The position numbers and the translations under genes were made by a program. Below, in pieces: positions 43,046 through 51,737 of a DNA stretch of 64,000 nucleotides (position 1 is the first letter of the stretch; every line of letters starts with the position of its first letter). The notes beneath the pieces were generated by a model. It was not told the origin of the DNA. It did no database searches and saw only the letters and a list, made by a program, of their open reading frames with translations. Source of the stretch: Clostridiales bacterium (lineage in GTDB: Bacteria; Acidobacteriota; Aminicenantia; Aminicenantales; UBA8522); contig JARYMI010000009.1 of NCBI GenBank assembly GCA_029907205.1, forward strand, positions 1 to 64,000, in the 5' to 3' direction.

Positions 43046-43074
43046 AATATACCAGAACAGCCTCAAAAAACCAA
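43046..43074 (-). promoter_or_regulatory. Promoter of the PBP1A gene
   Basis: On the minus strand TTGGTT, 17 bases, TATATT. The -10 ends 8 bases before the GTG start, leaving essentially no leader. Confidence 0.5.
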
Positions 43075-43082
43075 CGGCGTTT

Positions 43083-43700
43083 TTACCGACGGATTCGGGC
43101 GTGGAGAAAGGGCTGGACCCGAGCAGCGATGTCGCGGTGAAGTTCCATTCGCAGCCGGGCAGCGTTCATGTGGATCAAGGTTCTGCCTCGAAAACTCCGG
43201 AAAATCTTTCTAGCTCTGGCAAGATAATCTTCTCTTTCGAAAAGAATGTCCTTTCTCTTTCTCATCCGTATTCTCTCCAAGCCCTCAGCAGGGTTGATGT
43301 CCAGGATAAAAACAAGGTCGGGCTTGATAGCGAACGCTTGGTGGAGCTTCCTGATCCTGGCCGGACTTATCCCTTTAGCTCCCTGGTAGGCGATCGTGGA
43401 GAAATAGTACCGGTCCAGGATGACGACTTTCTTCCGGCTGAGAGCAGGCCTCAAGTTCTTCTTGACATTCTCCTCCCTGTCTTTGAGAAAAAGGTCAAGC
43501 TCTTCCTCGGGCGAAAGAGAATCCGCGCGCCTGGCCAGTTTTTTGACCTCCCGGCCCCATTTTCCTTTAGTCGGCTCGCGAAAATAAACGGCAGGGTATC
43601 CCTCAGACAGGAGCTTCTTGTGAAGCAGCCGGGCTTGGGTGGACTTGCCGGCTCCGTCGATACCTTCGATGACGATCAAGACGCCCTTTTTAAGACGCAT
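43083..43700 (-). CDS. tmk: Thymidylate kinase
   Basis: A 205-residue protein with P-loop GIDGAGKS (13-20), the DR motif DRYYFSTIAYQGAKG and a dTMP-site Arg region (REPTKGKWG). These are the standard thymidylate kinase motifs. It phosphorylates dTMP to dTDP in the cytoplasm. The usual TREPGGT reads FREPTKGKWG, a variant of the dTMP-binding loop also seen in some divergent members. It lies upstream of PBP1A on the same strand, and the PBP1A promoter is within its 3' flank. Confidence 0.88.
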   Translation of the reverse strand: MRLKKGVLIVIEGIDGAGKSTQARLLHKKLLSEGYPAVYFREPTKGKWGREVKKLARRADSLSPEEELDLFLKDREENVKKNLRPALSRKKVVILDRYYFSTIAYQGAKGISPARIRKLHQAFAIKPDLVFILDINPAEGLERIRMRKRKDILFEREDYLARARKIFRSFRGRTLIHMNAARLRMELHRDIAARVQPFLHARIRR

Positions 43701-43783
43701 TTTTCTTGCTCAACGATCATACCGCGAGAGCAGCTTTTTGGCAACTGTTTCCCGGAGAGGACAGTTTTAATCTTAAGGAAAAT

Positions 43784-43812
43784 TTGAATTTTGCGGGTAA
43801 CTATGCTAATTT
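43784..43812 (+). promoter_or_regulatory. Promoter of the htrA-dapF operon
   Basis: TTGAAT, 17 bases, TAATTT. The start codon at 43841 is preceded by TGGAGG. Confidence 0.5.
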
Positions 43813-43840
43813 AGAATCTCAATCCTGGAGGCTGGGAAAA

Positions 43841-45349
43841 ATGAAAAAATACGTTTGGATTGCCGCCATCAGTTTCATCCTGGGACTTCTGGCCGCTGGC
43901 TATGTCTTTGTTTATGTCCCGGGAAAAAATACTCCGGATATCGCTTATAACACTGACAGGTCACCTTCCCTGGCTTCGCCTCTTTACGCTGCTTCTCGTT
44001 CTTCTGCCGCAGAGCTGAGGCCTGACCTGGATTTTGTCACCGTTGCTGAGAAGGTCGGCCCGGCCGTGATCAAAATCGAAGCCGAAAAGGTTGAGAAAGT
44101 CAGAGGGTTCGGGTTCGGGGACGAGTGGCCGTTTGAGGACTTCTGGGACCGCTTCTTCGGACGGCCGCGCGACAAAGAACAAGAGTTCCGGTCCACAGCC
44201 CAGGGGACGGGCTTTTTCCTGAGTGAAGACGGCTACATCCTGACCAATAACCACATCGTCGAAAGCTCGGTCAAAGTGAAGATCAGCACTATTCAGGGCG
44301 AAGACTTTGCCGCCAAGATTGTGGGGACCGACTCCAAGACAGACCTGGCCCTGCTGAAAATCGAAGGCAAGAACCTGCCCTATGTCGAGCTCGGAGATTC
44401 GGGCAGCCTGAAAGTGGGAGAATGGGTCCTGGCCATCGGCAACCCCTTCGGCCTGGAGCACACGGTGACGGCCGGCATCGTCAGCGCCAAGGGCAGGCAG
44501 CTCGGCGTGGGCGGAAACGTCCCGGAATACCAAGATTTCATCCAAACCGACGCGGCTATCAACAGGGGAAATTCGGGCGGCCCGCTGGTCAACATGAAAG
44601 GTGAAGTCGTCGGCATCACGAGCAACATCCTGGCTCCGGCCGGCGGCAACATCGGCCTTGGCTTTGCCATTCCCTCCACCCTGGCCAAGAAGGTCATTGC
44701 CCAGCTCAAGGAAAAGGGCCGCGTTATCCGAGGCAAGATCGGCGTTACGATCACACCCCTCACCGAGGACGACAAAGAAGCTTTCAAGCTGAAAGATAAA
44801 AGAGGGGCTCTAGTCAATTCAGTCGAGAGGGGCGGGCCCGCCGACAAAGCCGGGATCAAGCCCTATGACGTCATCATCGCGGTCGACGGCGAGAAGGTCA
44901 AGGATCCCAACGACCTCAAGTTCAAGATCGCCGACATCCAGCCGGGAAAGAAAGTCGATGTCACCATCATCAGGGACGGCAAAGATCTGAGGCTCACAGT
45001 CACCGTTGAAGAGCTCGAACCGCAGGAAGCCAAACCGGCCGCCGCGGGCTCGGAAAAAGACCTCGGTTTCAGCGTCAGGGAGTTGACCCCCGGCCTGGCC
45101 CAGAGATACGGCTACAGAACTCAAGAGGGCTTAGTGATCACCCAGATCAAACGCTACAGCGAGGCCGATCGGAAAGGCCTCATCGTGGGCGACATCATCC
45201 TCGAGGTCAACCGGAAAAAAGTAACAAGGGTCGAGGACATCGAGAAAATGCTGAAGAAGGTCGAATCGGGAGAGGTGATTCTTCTTCTCGTCCGCAGGGA
45301 GGCTGATGGCGAGTCCATCGATAGAATCGTCACGCTGAGAGTCCCCTAA
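43841..45349 (+). CDS. HtrA/DegP-type periplasmic serine protease
   Basis: Start MKKYVWIAAISFILGLLAAGYVFVYV at ATG 43841, after a good ribosome site; the ORF start at 43706 is too far upstream of the promoter. The 502-residue protein has a signal anchor and a trypsin-like domain with the triad His (TNNHIVE), Asp (TDSKTDLALLKI) and Ser (GNSGGPLV). Two PDZ domains follow (from about residues 310 and 410, with GIKPYDVIIAVDG and GLIVGDIILEVN). It degrades or refolds damaged envelope proteins. dapF starts at the next base after its stop. Confidence 0.93.
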   Translation: MKKYVWIAAISFILGLLAAGYVFVYVPGKNTPDIAYNTDRSPSLASPLYAASRSSAAELRPDLDFVTVAEKVGPAVIKIEAEKVEKVRGFGFGDEWPFEDFWDRFFGRPRDKEQEFRSTAQGTGFFLSEDGYILTNNHIVESSVKVKISTIQGEDFAAKIVGTDSKTDLALLKIEGKNLPYVELGDSGSLKVGEWVLAIGNPFGLEHTVTAGIVSAKGRQLGVGGNVPEYQDFIQTDAAINRGNSGGPLVNMKGEVVGITSNILAPAGGNIGLGFAIPSTLAKKVIAQLKEKGRVIRGKIGVTITPLTEDDKEAFKLKDKRGALVNSVERGGPADKAGIKPYDVIIAVDGEKVKDPNDLKFKIADIQPGKKVDVTIIRDGKDLRLTVTVEELEPQEAKPAAAGSEKDLGFSVRELTPGLAQRYGYRTQEGLVITQIKRYSEADRKGLIVGDIILEVNRKKVTRVEDIEKMLKKVESGEVILLLVRREADGESIDRIVTLRVP

Positions 45350-46195
45350 ATGAAATTTACCAAGCTGCATTCGCTTGGCAACGACTTCTTGGTCATCGAC
45401 CCGGTTGAGGGCGAGATCATTCCAGAGATCGCCGGCTTTGCCAACCGCGTTTGCGACCGTCACACGGGAGTCGGCGCGGACGGGCTGCTGCTCATCTCGG
45501 TCAAAGACAAAGCCAAGGGGCTGGTTTCCTTCCGCATCTTTAACGCTGACGGCTCCGAGCCGGAGATATCGGGGAACGGCCTGCGTTGTGCCGCCGCCTA
45601 TCTGTTCTTCAAGAAAAAAGTCGACCCGCCCAGGATCACTTTTCAAACGAGCGCCGGCGACCGAGACGGGGACCTCCTCGAAGAAAGGAACAACCTCTTT
45701 CAGATCAAGATCGAGATGGGGATTCCCAGGTTCAACTCTCGAGACATCCCATTCGATGACGGCAGCACTCACGAAAAAATCATCGATTACCCGCTGTCCA
45801 TCAATCAGAAGGTCTACCCCATTACCGTCGTATCAGTCGGCAATCCTCACTGCGCCGTTTTCGTCGACCGCTTCCCGGCCCGGATCGAATGGCATCAGAT
45901 CGGCCGAGAGATCGAATCCCATCCTTTCTTCCCCAACCGGACCAACATCGAATTCATCCGCGTCCTCAACCGGCAGGAAATCGATGTCCTTTTCTGGGAA
46001 AGAGGCGTCGGCGAGACCCTGTCCTCAGGAAGCGGTTCCTCGGCGGCGGCCGTGGCCTCGATCCTGAAAAACCTGACGGAGAGGCGAGTCGTGGTCAGGA
46101 CGAGCATGGGAAAATTGGTGGTCGAATGGGAGAGCGAAAAAGTCTATCAGTCGGGCCCGGCCGAAGTTGTTTTCGAGGGCTCGCTCCTCGCCTAA
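45350..46195 (+). CDS. dapF: Diaminopimelate epimerase-like protein with altered active site
   Basis: The 281-residue protein follows the DapF plan: MKFTKLHSLGNDFLVID, NADGSEPEISGNGLRC with the first catalytic Cys (C80), SVGNPHCAV and GETLSSGSGSS near the end. The second catalytic Cys, normally in the motif ETLACGTGACA, is here Ser231, and the preceding Cys is Ser226. DapF uses two Cys as acid and base, so a Ser in one position should change or slow the reaction. It may be a native variant, or the protein may act on another substrate. It directly follows htrA and ends at a strong terminator. Confidence 0.85.
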   Translation: MKFTKLHSLGNDFLVIDPVEGEIIPEIAGFANRVCDRHTGVGADGLLLISVKDKAKGLVSFRIFNADGSEPEISGNGLRCAAAYLFFKKKVDPPRITFQTSAGDRDGDLLEERNNLFQIKIEMGIPRFNSRDIPFDDGSTHEKIIDYPLSINQKVYPITVVSVGNPHCAVFVDRFPARIEWHQIGREIESHPFFPNRTNIEFIRVLNRQEIDVLFWERGVGETLSSGSGSSAAAVASILKNLTERRVVVRTSMGKLVVEWESEKVYQSGPAEVVFEGSLLA

Positions 46196-46197
46196 AG

Positions 46198-46234
46198 AAA
46201 TTGGGGACAGCTTATCTGTTTCCCAATTTTTTTT
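46198..46234 (+). terminator. Rho-independent terminator after dapF
   Basis: AAATTGGG pairs with CCCAATTT, with an inner ACAG/CTGT stem, followed by eight T residues. It also lies at the 3' end of the converging thiL gene. Confidence 0.8.
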
Positions 46235-46251
46235 GAACAAGGCTGTTCTTA

Positions 46252-47226
46252 TCAGGAAAAGTGCTGATAGCCCTTGGCCTCGAGACGCCGGCTGCGGCCA
46301 TTCCTGTCGATGACCCGGATTGTCCTGCTCCCCGTTATGTGGCCTATGCAATGAAGGCTGAACCTCTTTTTAAGGCTCGTTAAAGCCGCCCTGTTTCCCG
46401 AGGAAGCGGTGAAGAGAAGCTCATAATCCTCGCCACCGTGGAGAGCAAGGTTAAGCGGATTTTTTTCAACAACTCGTATCTCCGGCGAAAGCGGCAGCTT
46501 TTCAAGATAGATGTCGGCGCCGGTGCGGCTTTCTTCGCAAATATGATGGAGGTCAACAGAGAGCCCATCGCTTGTGTCGATCATCGCTGAGGCCAATCGC
46601 CGGCGTGAGAGCACCCCAGCCAAAGCAAGCTGGGGCCTTGGGTCGAGAAAAGCTTTTATCAACGCGTCTGCCTGTCTGTCAGTTCCCGCCCGGAATCCCT
46701 TTTTGAGCAGCCGCAAGCCTGCGGCCGCATCGCCCAAATAGCCCGAGATAAAGATCAGGTCGCCCGGCCTGGCTCCGTTTCTCGGGATGACGTGTTCTGC
46801 CATGCCGATGACGGTTACAGAAATAACAACATTTTTCGACGCTGAAGTGTCCCCGCCGATAAGCTCGACCCCGCTCTCTTGAGCCGCCGACTTAAAGCCT
46901 AGAAAAAACCGTTCGACCCACGTTAGATCCGTCTTCTTCCTGAGCCCGAGCCCGAGAAGAGCGTATCTCGCCCGCCCACCCATGGCCGCGACATCACTCA
47001 GGTTGACGTTAAGGGATTTTCTCCCCAACTCATAAGGCGGATGGAACGAAGCGACGAAGTGGACGTTCTCGATGAGGAGGTCTGTGGTCAGGAGAAGCAA
47101 TTTTTTCTTCCCCCGAATGACCGCCGCGTCATCTCCGATGCCGATGATCAGTTCTCGTTTCTGGCTCCGGAACTCTTTTGTGACGGCTGCAATGAGGTCG
47201 CTTTCCCGCAGGGAACGAAGCTTCAT
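46252..47226 (-). CDS. thiL: Thiamine-monophosphate kinase
   Basis: The 324-residue protein has the ThiL/PurM-family motifs: IGIGDDAAVI, TTDLLIENVHF, SLNVNLSDVAAMGG, LIGGDTSAS, ARPGDLIFISGYLGDAAAG and SAMIDTSDGLSVDLHH. It phosphorylates thiamine phosphate to thiamine diphosphate. Its start overlaps the end of lon by 4 bases, making it the last gene of a five-gene operon. Confidence 0.93.
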   Translation of the reverse strand: MKLRSLRESDLIAAVTKEFRSQKRELIIGIGDDAAVIRGKKKLLLLTTDLLIENVHFVASFHPPYELGRKSLNVNLSDVAAMGGRARYALLGLGLRKKTDLTWVERFFLGFKSAAQESGVELIGGDTSASKNVVISVTVIGMAEHVIPRNGARPGDLIFISGYLGDAAAGLRLLKKGFRAGTDRQADALIKAFLDPRPQLALAGVLSRRRLASAMIDTSDGLSVDLHHICEESRTGADIYLEKLPLSPEIRVVEKNPLNLALHGGEDYELLFTASSGNRAALTSLKKRFSLHCIGHITGSRTIRVIDRNGRSRRLEAKGYQHFS

Positions 47227-49628
47227 CCCTCTGCCTTTTGGCCCGGCGGCATGACCAAAGCGTGATCAAAGACGTCTTTGATCTCTTCGACAAAAATGAA
47301 AACCATCTCTTTTTTGATTTTTTGCGGGATGTCGATCAGGTCTTTCTTGTTGGGAGCCGGGAGGATGATGTTGCGGATTCCGGCCCGCTGGGCGGCCAGG
47401 ACCTTTTCCTTCACGCCGCCGATAGGGAGGACGTTGCCCCGGAGCGTGATCTCTCCGGTCAAGGCCACATCCCGTTTCACTTTAATGTTCGTGCAGACTG
47501 AGATCAGGGCGGTGGCCATGGTGACTCCCGCCGAAGGCCCGTCCTTTGGGATGGCTCCCTCAGGGATGTGGATATGGAAATCATATTCGGAGAAGAAATT
47601 CGGGTCAATCCCATACTCTTCGGCATGGGCCCGGGCATAGCTTAACGCCGCCTGAGCAGATTCCTTCATCACGTCGCCGAGAGAGCCTGTCAGGGAGAGA
47701 TTCCCCTTCCCCTTCATCCTCGTGACTTCGACAAAAAGCATCTCTCCGCCGGTTGCGGTCCAGGCCACCCCCGTGGCCACGCCAACCTGGTCCTTCTGCA
47801 GGAGCTGGTCCTTGAAGATGCGCGGCGGGCCGAGGTAGCGCTCGATATTCTGTGATGTAATCCTGTATGTTTTCTTCTTTCCCTCGGCGACCTTGCGCGC
47901 AACTTTCCGGCAGGTCGAGGCGATCTCCCTTTCAAGATTCCTGACCCCGGCTTCTCGCGTGTAGAGAGAAATGATCTTTCTTATTGCTCCCTGGGTAAAA
48001 TCGATTGACTTCGAGCTCAGGGCGTGCTCGCTTATCTGCTTGGGAACAAGATGCCGAAGGGCGATCTCGAGTTTCTCCTCCTCTGTGTAGCCGGGAAGGC
48101 TGATGATCTCCATCCGGTCGCGGAAAGCCGGCTGGATGGGGTCGAGCAGGTTGGCCGTCGTGATGAACATCACCTTGGACAGGTCGAACGGGACGCCGAG
48201 ATAGTGATCCCGGAAAGCATAGTTCTGCTCGGGGTCGAGGACTTCGAGGAGGGCGGCAGACGGGTCTCCCCTGAAATCGGCTCCGATTTTGTCCACCTCG
48301 TCCATCATGAACACGGGGTTATTCGACCCGGTCCGCCTGATTCCCTGGATGATACGCCCCGGCATGGCGCCAACATAGGTGCGCCTATGGCCTCGTATCT
48401 CAGCCTCATCACGGACCCCGCCAAGAGAAATGCGGATAAATTTCCTCCCCAGGGCCCGGGCAATCGAGCGGCCCAGCGATGTCTTCCCAACGCCAGGAGG
48501 CCCGACGAAGCAGAGGATCGGTCCCTTGATTTTTCGCGAGAGCGACCGGACAGCCAGGTACTCGAGAATCCTCTCCTTCACTTTCTCCAGGCCGTAGTGG
48601 TCCTCGTCCAGGATATTCTTGGCCTTGCGGAGGTCAAGGTTATCGACCGTGCTCTTGTTCCAGGGCAGTGAAAACATCCAGTCAAGGTACGTCCTGACAA
48701 CGGCTGTCTCGGCCGATTCGGGGTGCATCTGGGCAAGCCGGCTGATCTGTTTTTCCAGCTCTTCCCTGACTTCCTCCGAGACCTTGAGCTTTTGCAGTTT
48801 TTCCTGGTAAGACTTGATCTCCTCCTGAAGCTCGCTGCCTTCGCCAAGCTCTTTCTGGATCGCCTTGAGCTGCTGCCGCAGGAAATACTGTCTCTGGAGT
48901 TTGTCCATCTCTCCCTTGGCCTCGGTGCTGATTTTGGACTGCATGTCTAAGAGCTCGAGCTCCTTGGTCAGGAGTTCAAACACCCTTTTCAGGCGCTGGG
49001 CTGGGTCAACGACTTCGAGAATCGTCTGTGCTTCCTCGACCTTGAGTTCCAAGTTGGCTGCCGTTAAATCAGCCAACCGGCCCATCTCCTCGACGTTAGC
49101 CGCTATAATCAGAACTTCGGGCGGGATGTTTTTTCCGAGCGAGGTTGCCTTTTCCAGGCCGCTCCGGACGTTGCGGATGAGCGCTTCGTTCTCGATCGTC
49201 CTTTCCTTGCTCTCGGGCTCATGGATGACCGAGACCTGGGCCTGGATGACAGGCTGGTCTTCTTCGAAAGACTCGACCCTGGCCCGGATCAATCCCTGGG
49301 CGAGGATTCTTATCCTCCCGTCTGGGAGTTTCAGCATTCTCATGATCAGGGCGACTGTCCCGACGTCATAAACGTCCTCGCGCTTGGGCTCCTCGACGTC
49401 CATATCCCTCTGGGTTAAGAGGAGGATCATGCGATTGGTGGCGAGGGCGAAGTCGATGGCATTCTTGGATTTTTCACGGCCGACAAAAAGGGGCGCGATC
49501 ATGTAAGGGAAAACGACGATGTCACGGAGCAAAAGCACGGGCAGCCTCTGGGGGATCTGCAGCTTTTGGTCGCGTTCTTCGATCAATTCGTCGAAGTTTT
49601 CTCCGTTTCTGTTATCCTTTTCGGCCAT
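47223..49628 (-). CDS. lon: ATP-dependent protease Lon
   Basis: The 801-residue protein has the LonA order: substrate-binding N-domain (LPVLLLRDIVVFPYMIAPLFVGREKS), coiled linker, AAA+ domain with Walker A GPPGVGKTS and Walker B FMMDEVDKIG, and a protease domain with catalytic Ser in PKDGPSAGVT and Lys in GGVKEKVLAA. It degrades misfolded and regulatory proteins in the cytoplasm. It overlaps the Hsp20 gene by 17 bases and thiL by 4. The Hsp20-Lon pairing fits a protein quality-control operon. Confidence 0.96.
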   Translation of the reverse strand: MAEKDNRNGENFDELIEERDQKLQIPQRLPVLLLRDIVVFPYMIAPLFVGREKSKNAIDFALATNRMILLLTQRDMDVEEPKREDVYDVGTVALIMRMLKLPDGRIRILAQGLIRARVESFEEDQPVIQAQVSVIHEPESKERTIENEALIRNVRSGLEKATSLGKNIPPEVLIIAANVEEMGRLADLTAANLELKVEEAQTILEVVDPAQRLKRVFELLTKELELLDMQSKISTEAKGEMDKLQRQYFLRQQLKAIQKELGEGSELQEEIKSYQEKLQKLKVSEEVREELEKQISRLAQMHPESAETAVVRTYLDWMFSLPWNKSTVDNLDLRKAKNILDEDHYGLEKVKERILEYLAVRSLSRKIKGPILCFVGPPGVGKTSLGRSIARALGRKFIRISLGGVRDEAEIRGHRRTYVGAMPGRIIQGIRRTGSNNPVFMMDEVDKIGADFRGDPSAALLEVLDPEQNYAFRDHYLGVPFDLSKVMFITTANLLDPIQPAFRDRMEIISLPGYTEEEKLEIALRHLVPKQISEHALSSKSIDFTQGAIRKIISLYTREAGVRNLEREIASTCRKVARKVAEGKKKTYRITSQNIERYLGPPRIFKDQLLQKDQVGVATGVAWTATGGEMLFVEVTRMKGKGNLSLTGSLGDVMKESAQAALSYARAHAEEYGIDPNFFSEYDFHIHIPEGAIPKDGPSAGVTMATALISVCTNIKVKRDVALTGEITLRGNVLPIGGVKEKVLAAQRAGIRNIILPAPNKKDLIDIPQKIKKEMVFIFVEEIKDVFDHALVMPPGQKAEG

Positions 49629-50046
49629 TGCTTTCCTCCTTGGGCCAGTACTTCTTAAGATGAATCCTCAAAACGCCGCTCGCAAGAAACGCTTTGGCCC
49701 TGTCCGGGACAACTGTGCTCGGCAAAGCCACAAGGCGGCGAAAAGCGCCGAACTCTCTTTCGAGGCGGAGAAACTTTGTGTTCCCCGAAAAAACCCCCTC
49801 CTTCTTCAGGCCTTTGATCTCAACCCGGTTGCTCTGGACCGTGATTTCCACATCGGTCTCAGACACGCCGGGAACTTCAGCCTCCACGATGATCTCGTCT
49901 TTCTTTTCATAGACATCCACAAGCGGCATCCAGCTCAACCCCCAGTCCTGGAACTTTTCCCTGCGTCCTGGGCTCTCCCGTTTGATCCGGCTGATCTCGG
50001 CATCGATCTTGATAATCCTGGAAACCGGCTTAATCCTCTTGACCAT
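49612..50046 (-). CDS. Small heat-shock protein, Hsp20 family
   Basis: The 144-residue product holds an alpha-crystallin domain (PLVDVYEKKDEIIVEAEVPGVSETDVEITV to VLRIHLKK). The last part is A-x-x-x-GVLRIHLKK, with a short C-terminal tail. It is a holdase that keeps unfolded proteins soluble. It starts 12 bases downstream of nrdR and its 3' end is inside the start of lon, a strong sign of translational coupling. Confidence 0.93.
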   Translation of the reverse strand: MVKRIKPVSRIIKIDAEISRIKRESPGRREKFQDWGLSWMPLVDVYEKKDEIIVEAEVPGVSETDVEITVQSNRVEIKGLKKEGVFSGNTKFLRLEREFGAFRRLVALPSTVVPDRAKAFLASGVLRIHLKKYWPKEESNGRKG

Positions 50047-50058
50047 GACGGGGAAAAG

Positions 50059-50514
50059 TTATTTTTCCTTGAGCAAGCTTTCCAGCTCTTTCTTGAACTC
50101 GATGACGTCCTTGAACTCGCGGTAGACGGAAGCGAACCGGACATAAGCCACTTTGTCCAGGTCTTTGAGCCTGTCCATGAGATAGAGCCCGATCTCCGAG
50201 GCTTTGATCTCTTTATCCGGCTTCTCCTGAACCTTATTCTCGATCTCCTCAACGATTTCCTCAAGTTTGCGCACGGGAATCGGCCTCTTCTCGCAGGCCT
50301 TGAGCAGGCCGCGCAGGAGCTTCTGGCCGTCAAACGGCTGGCGGCTGCCGTCTTTCTTCACGACCATGTAAGGAATCTCTTCGATCTTTTCGTATGTTGT
50401 GAAACGCTTTTTGCAGACGACACACTCTCTCCGCCGCCGGATGGACAGGCCTTTCTTGCTCTCCCGCGAGTCGATGACCTTGCTCTCAGGGTGGTTACAG
50501 AAAGGGCATTTCAT
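50059..50514 (-). CDS. nrdR: Transcriptional repressor NrdR
   Basis: Start [19 protein letters not shown] at ATG 50514, the conserved NrdR N-terminus; the ORF-track start adds 19 unconserved residues. It has a zinc ribbon (CPFC...CVVCKKRF) followed by the ATP-cone ([24 protein letters not shown]). The 151-residue length is standard. It represses ribonucleotide reductase genes in response to ATP/dATP. It overlaps the upstream flippase-like gene by 4 bases. Confidence 0.95.
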   Translation of the reverse strand: MKCPFCNHPESKVIDSRESKKGLSIRRRRECVVCKKRFTTYEKIEEIPYMVVKKDGSRQPFDGQKLLRGLLKACEKRPIPVRKLEEIVEEIENKVQEKPDKEIKASEIGLYLMDRLKDLDKVAYVRFASVYREFKDVIEFKKELESLLKEK

Positions 50515-51539
50515 AGGGCTTGCTCCTCTCCGAGTTTCTTGAGCTGAAAGAGCGATATCCCTTCTTTCCATAATATAGCATATCCGATCAAGGCTGTCAT
50601 CACGACCTGAACAGCATGGACGACGATGGTCGCACCGACAGCCAGGTCGGGATCGACGCCGTACAAGGTCGTTAGTCCGAGTTTGGAGAAATAGTGAAAC
50701 CCGCCAACCATCCCTGGCGTGGGGATGGAGGCGCCCACCATCGTCAGGAAAACATAAGGAAAAAGGGGGAAGAACGAGACCTCAATCCGGAAAGCGAGGA
50801 AAAAGATCCAGTAGTAGAAGATAATCCCCAGCCAGACGACAAAAGAGAAGAGCGTGTATAAGAACAGAGTTTTGAGCGAGTGAAAAAACTTCAGCCCCTG
50901 GATGAAATCATCTGACAGCACCAGGACCCGCCGGGAAAATTTCTTCGGCAGCGGCCTGAGGAAAAAAGAGATGACAGCAAGTGTCTTATCCCGGAAGAAA
51001 TACAGGGAGAGGCTCACGAGAAGAAGGGCGGTGGCAAAAGCCAGGCCAACGATTCCCCAGAGGTAGAGGTCGGGGTCGGCGTTCGTGGTGGTGCGGAAAC
51101 CGGAAGAGAGGAGCGGCCGGGCAAGGAGGAAGATTCCAAGAAGGAAACACATGGTGAAGATATCAAAAGTCCGCTCGACGATGATCGTTCCCAGAGCAAA
51201 GCCTTTCCGGATTTTTTCTTTCTGGGCCAGGTAGAGAGGCCTGACCAGCTCGCCGACCCGGCCCGGGAAGATGAAGTTGACGCCGAAACCGACGGCGTTG
51301 GCGGAGAACATGCTGGAAAACTTGACGTCTGTCTTCTCGTGAACCAAGAGAAAATGCCATCTGAGCGACCTGGTGACAAGATGGAGGGGAACAAGAATCA
51401 GGCTGAACATGAAAATCGGCAGGTTGACATCGCCTAAATAGCGAAAAACCTCAGCCCAGTCCACGCTCCGGAAGAAAAAGAAGAGGAAAACGACTGTCAG
51501 GAACAGGACGACGCCGAGGCGGACCCATGTTTTCCTCAT
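50511..51539 (-). CDS. Lysylphosphatidylglycerol synthase transmembrane family (UPF0104-like) protein
   Basis: The 342-residue protein has about eight hydrophobic helices. It matches the LPG_synthase_TM/flippase-like pattern: WRFLL-like start ([51 protein letters not shown]) and a late [16 protein letters not shown] motif, where the conserved PTPGG is PTPGM. Relatives move or modify lipids in the membrane. It is the first gene of the operon with nrdR, hsp20, lon and thiL and has its own promoter. Confidence 0.88.
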   Translation of the reverse strand: MRKTWVRLGVVLFLTVVFLFFFFRSVDWAEVFRYLGDVNLPIFMFSLILVPLHLVTRSLRWHFLLVHEKTDVKFSSMFSANAVGFGVNFIFPGRVGELVRPLYLAQKEKIRKGFALGTIIVERTFDIFTMCFLLGIFLLARPLLSSGFRTTTNADPDLYLWGIVGLAFATALLLVSLSLYFFRDKTLAVISFFLRPLPKKFSRRVLVLSDDFIQGLKFFHSLKTLFLYTLFSFVVWLGIIFYYWIFFLAFRIEVSFFPLFPYVFLTMVGASIPTPGMVGGFHYFSKLGLTTLYGVDPDLAVGATIVVHAVQVVMTALIGYAILWKEGISLFQLKKLGEEQAL

Positions 51540-51551
51540 GATTGGCCGTCC

Positions 51552-51581
51552 ATGTTATCAGGGATTCCCCTTCTCTGTCAA
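51552..51581 (-). promoter_or_regulatory. Promoter of the flippase-nrdR-hsp20-lon-thiL operon
   Basis: On the minus strand TTGACA, 18 bases, TAACAT. It is not a CIRCE or sigma32 site, although the operon includes two heat-shock genes. Confidence 0.5.
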
Positions 51582-51602
51582 TTTTAGCCTGTTCCCATCG
51601 GG

Positions 51603-51631
51603 TTGAAAAATGGCTGAAATTCGATTATGAT
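51603..51631 (+). promoter_or_regulatory. Promoter of tRNA-Gln
   Basis: TTGAAA, 17 bases, TATGAT; the expected +1 is within 6 bases of the mature tRNA 5' end. Confidence 0.65.
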
Positions 51632-51643
51632 TTAGGCGGCCGC

Positions 51644-51717
51644 TGGGAAGTCGTCCAATGGCAGGACACATGACTCTGGATCATGGAATCTAGGTTCGAA
51701 TCCTGGCTTCCCAGCCA
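51644..51717 (+). tRNA. tRNA-Gln(CTG)
   Basis: The acceptor TGGGAAG pairs with CTTCCCA, followed by discriminator G and an encoded CCA. The anticodon loop CTCTGGA gives anticodon CTG. The T arm contains the GGTTCGAATCC core. 74 bases. Confidence 0.95.
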
Positions 51718-51737
51718 GCCTTATTGTTAAGAATTCG

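Noticed and set aside
47238-49418. Plus-strand ORFs opposite lon, up to 215 aa
   Set aside because: Antisense shadows of lon; no motifs or ribosome sites.
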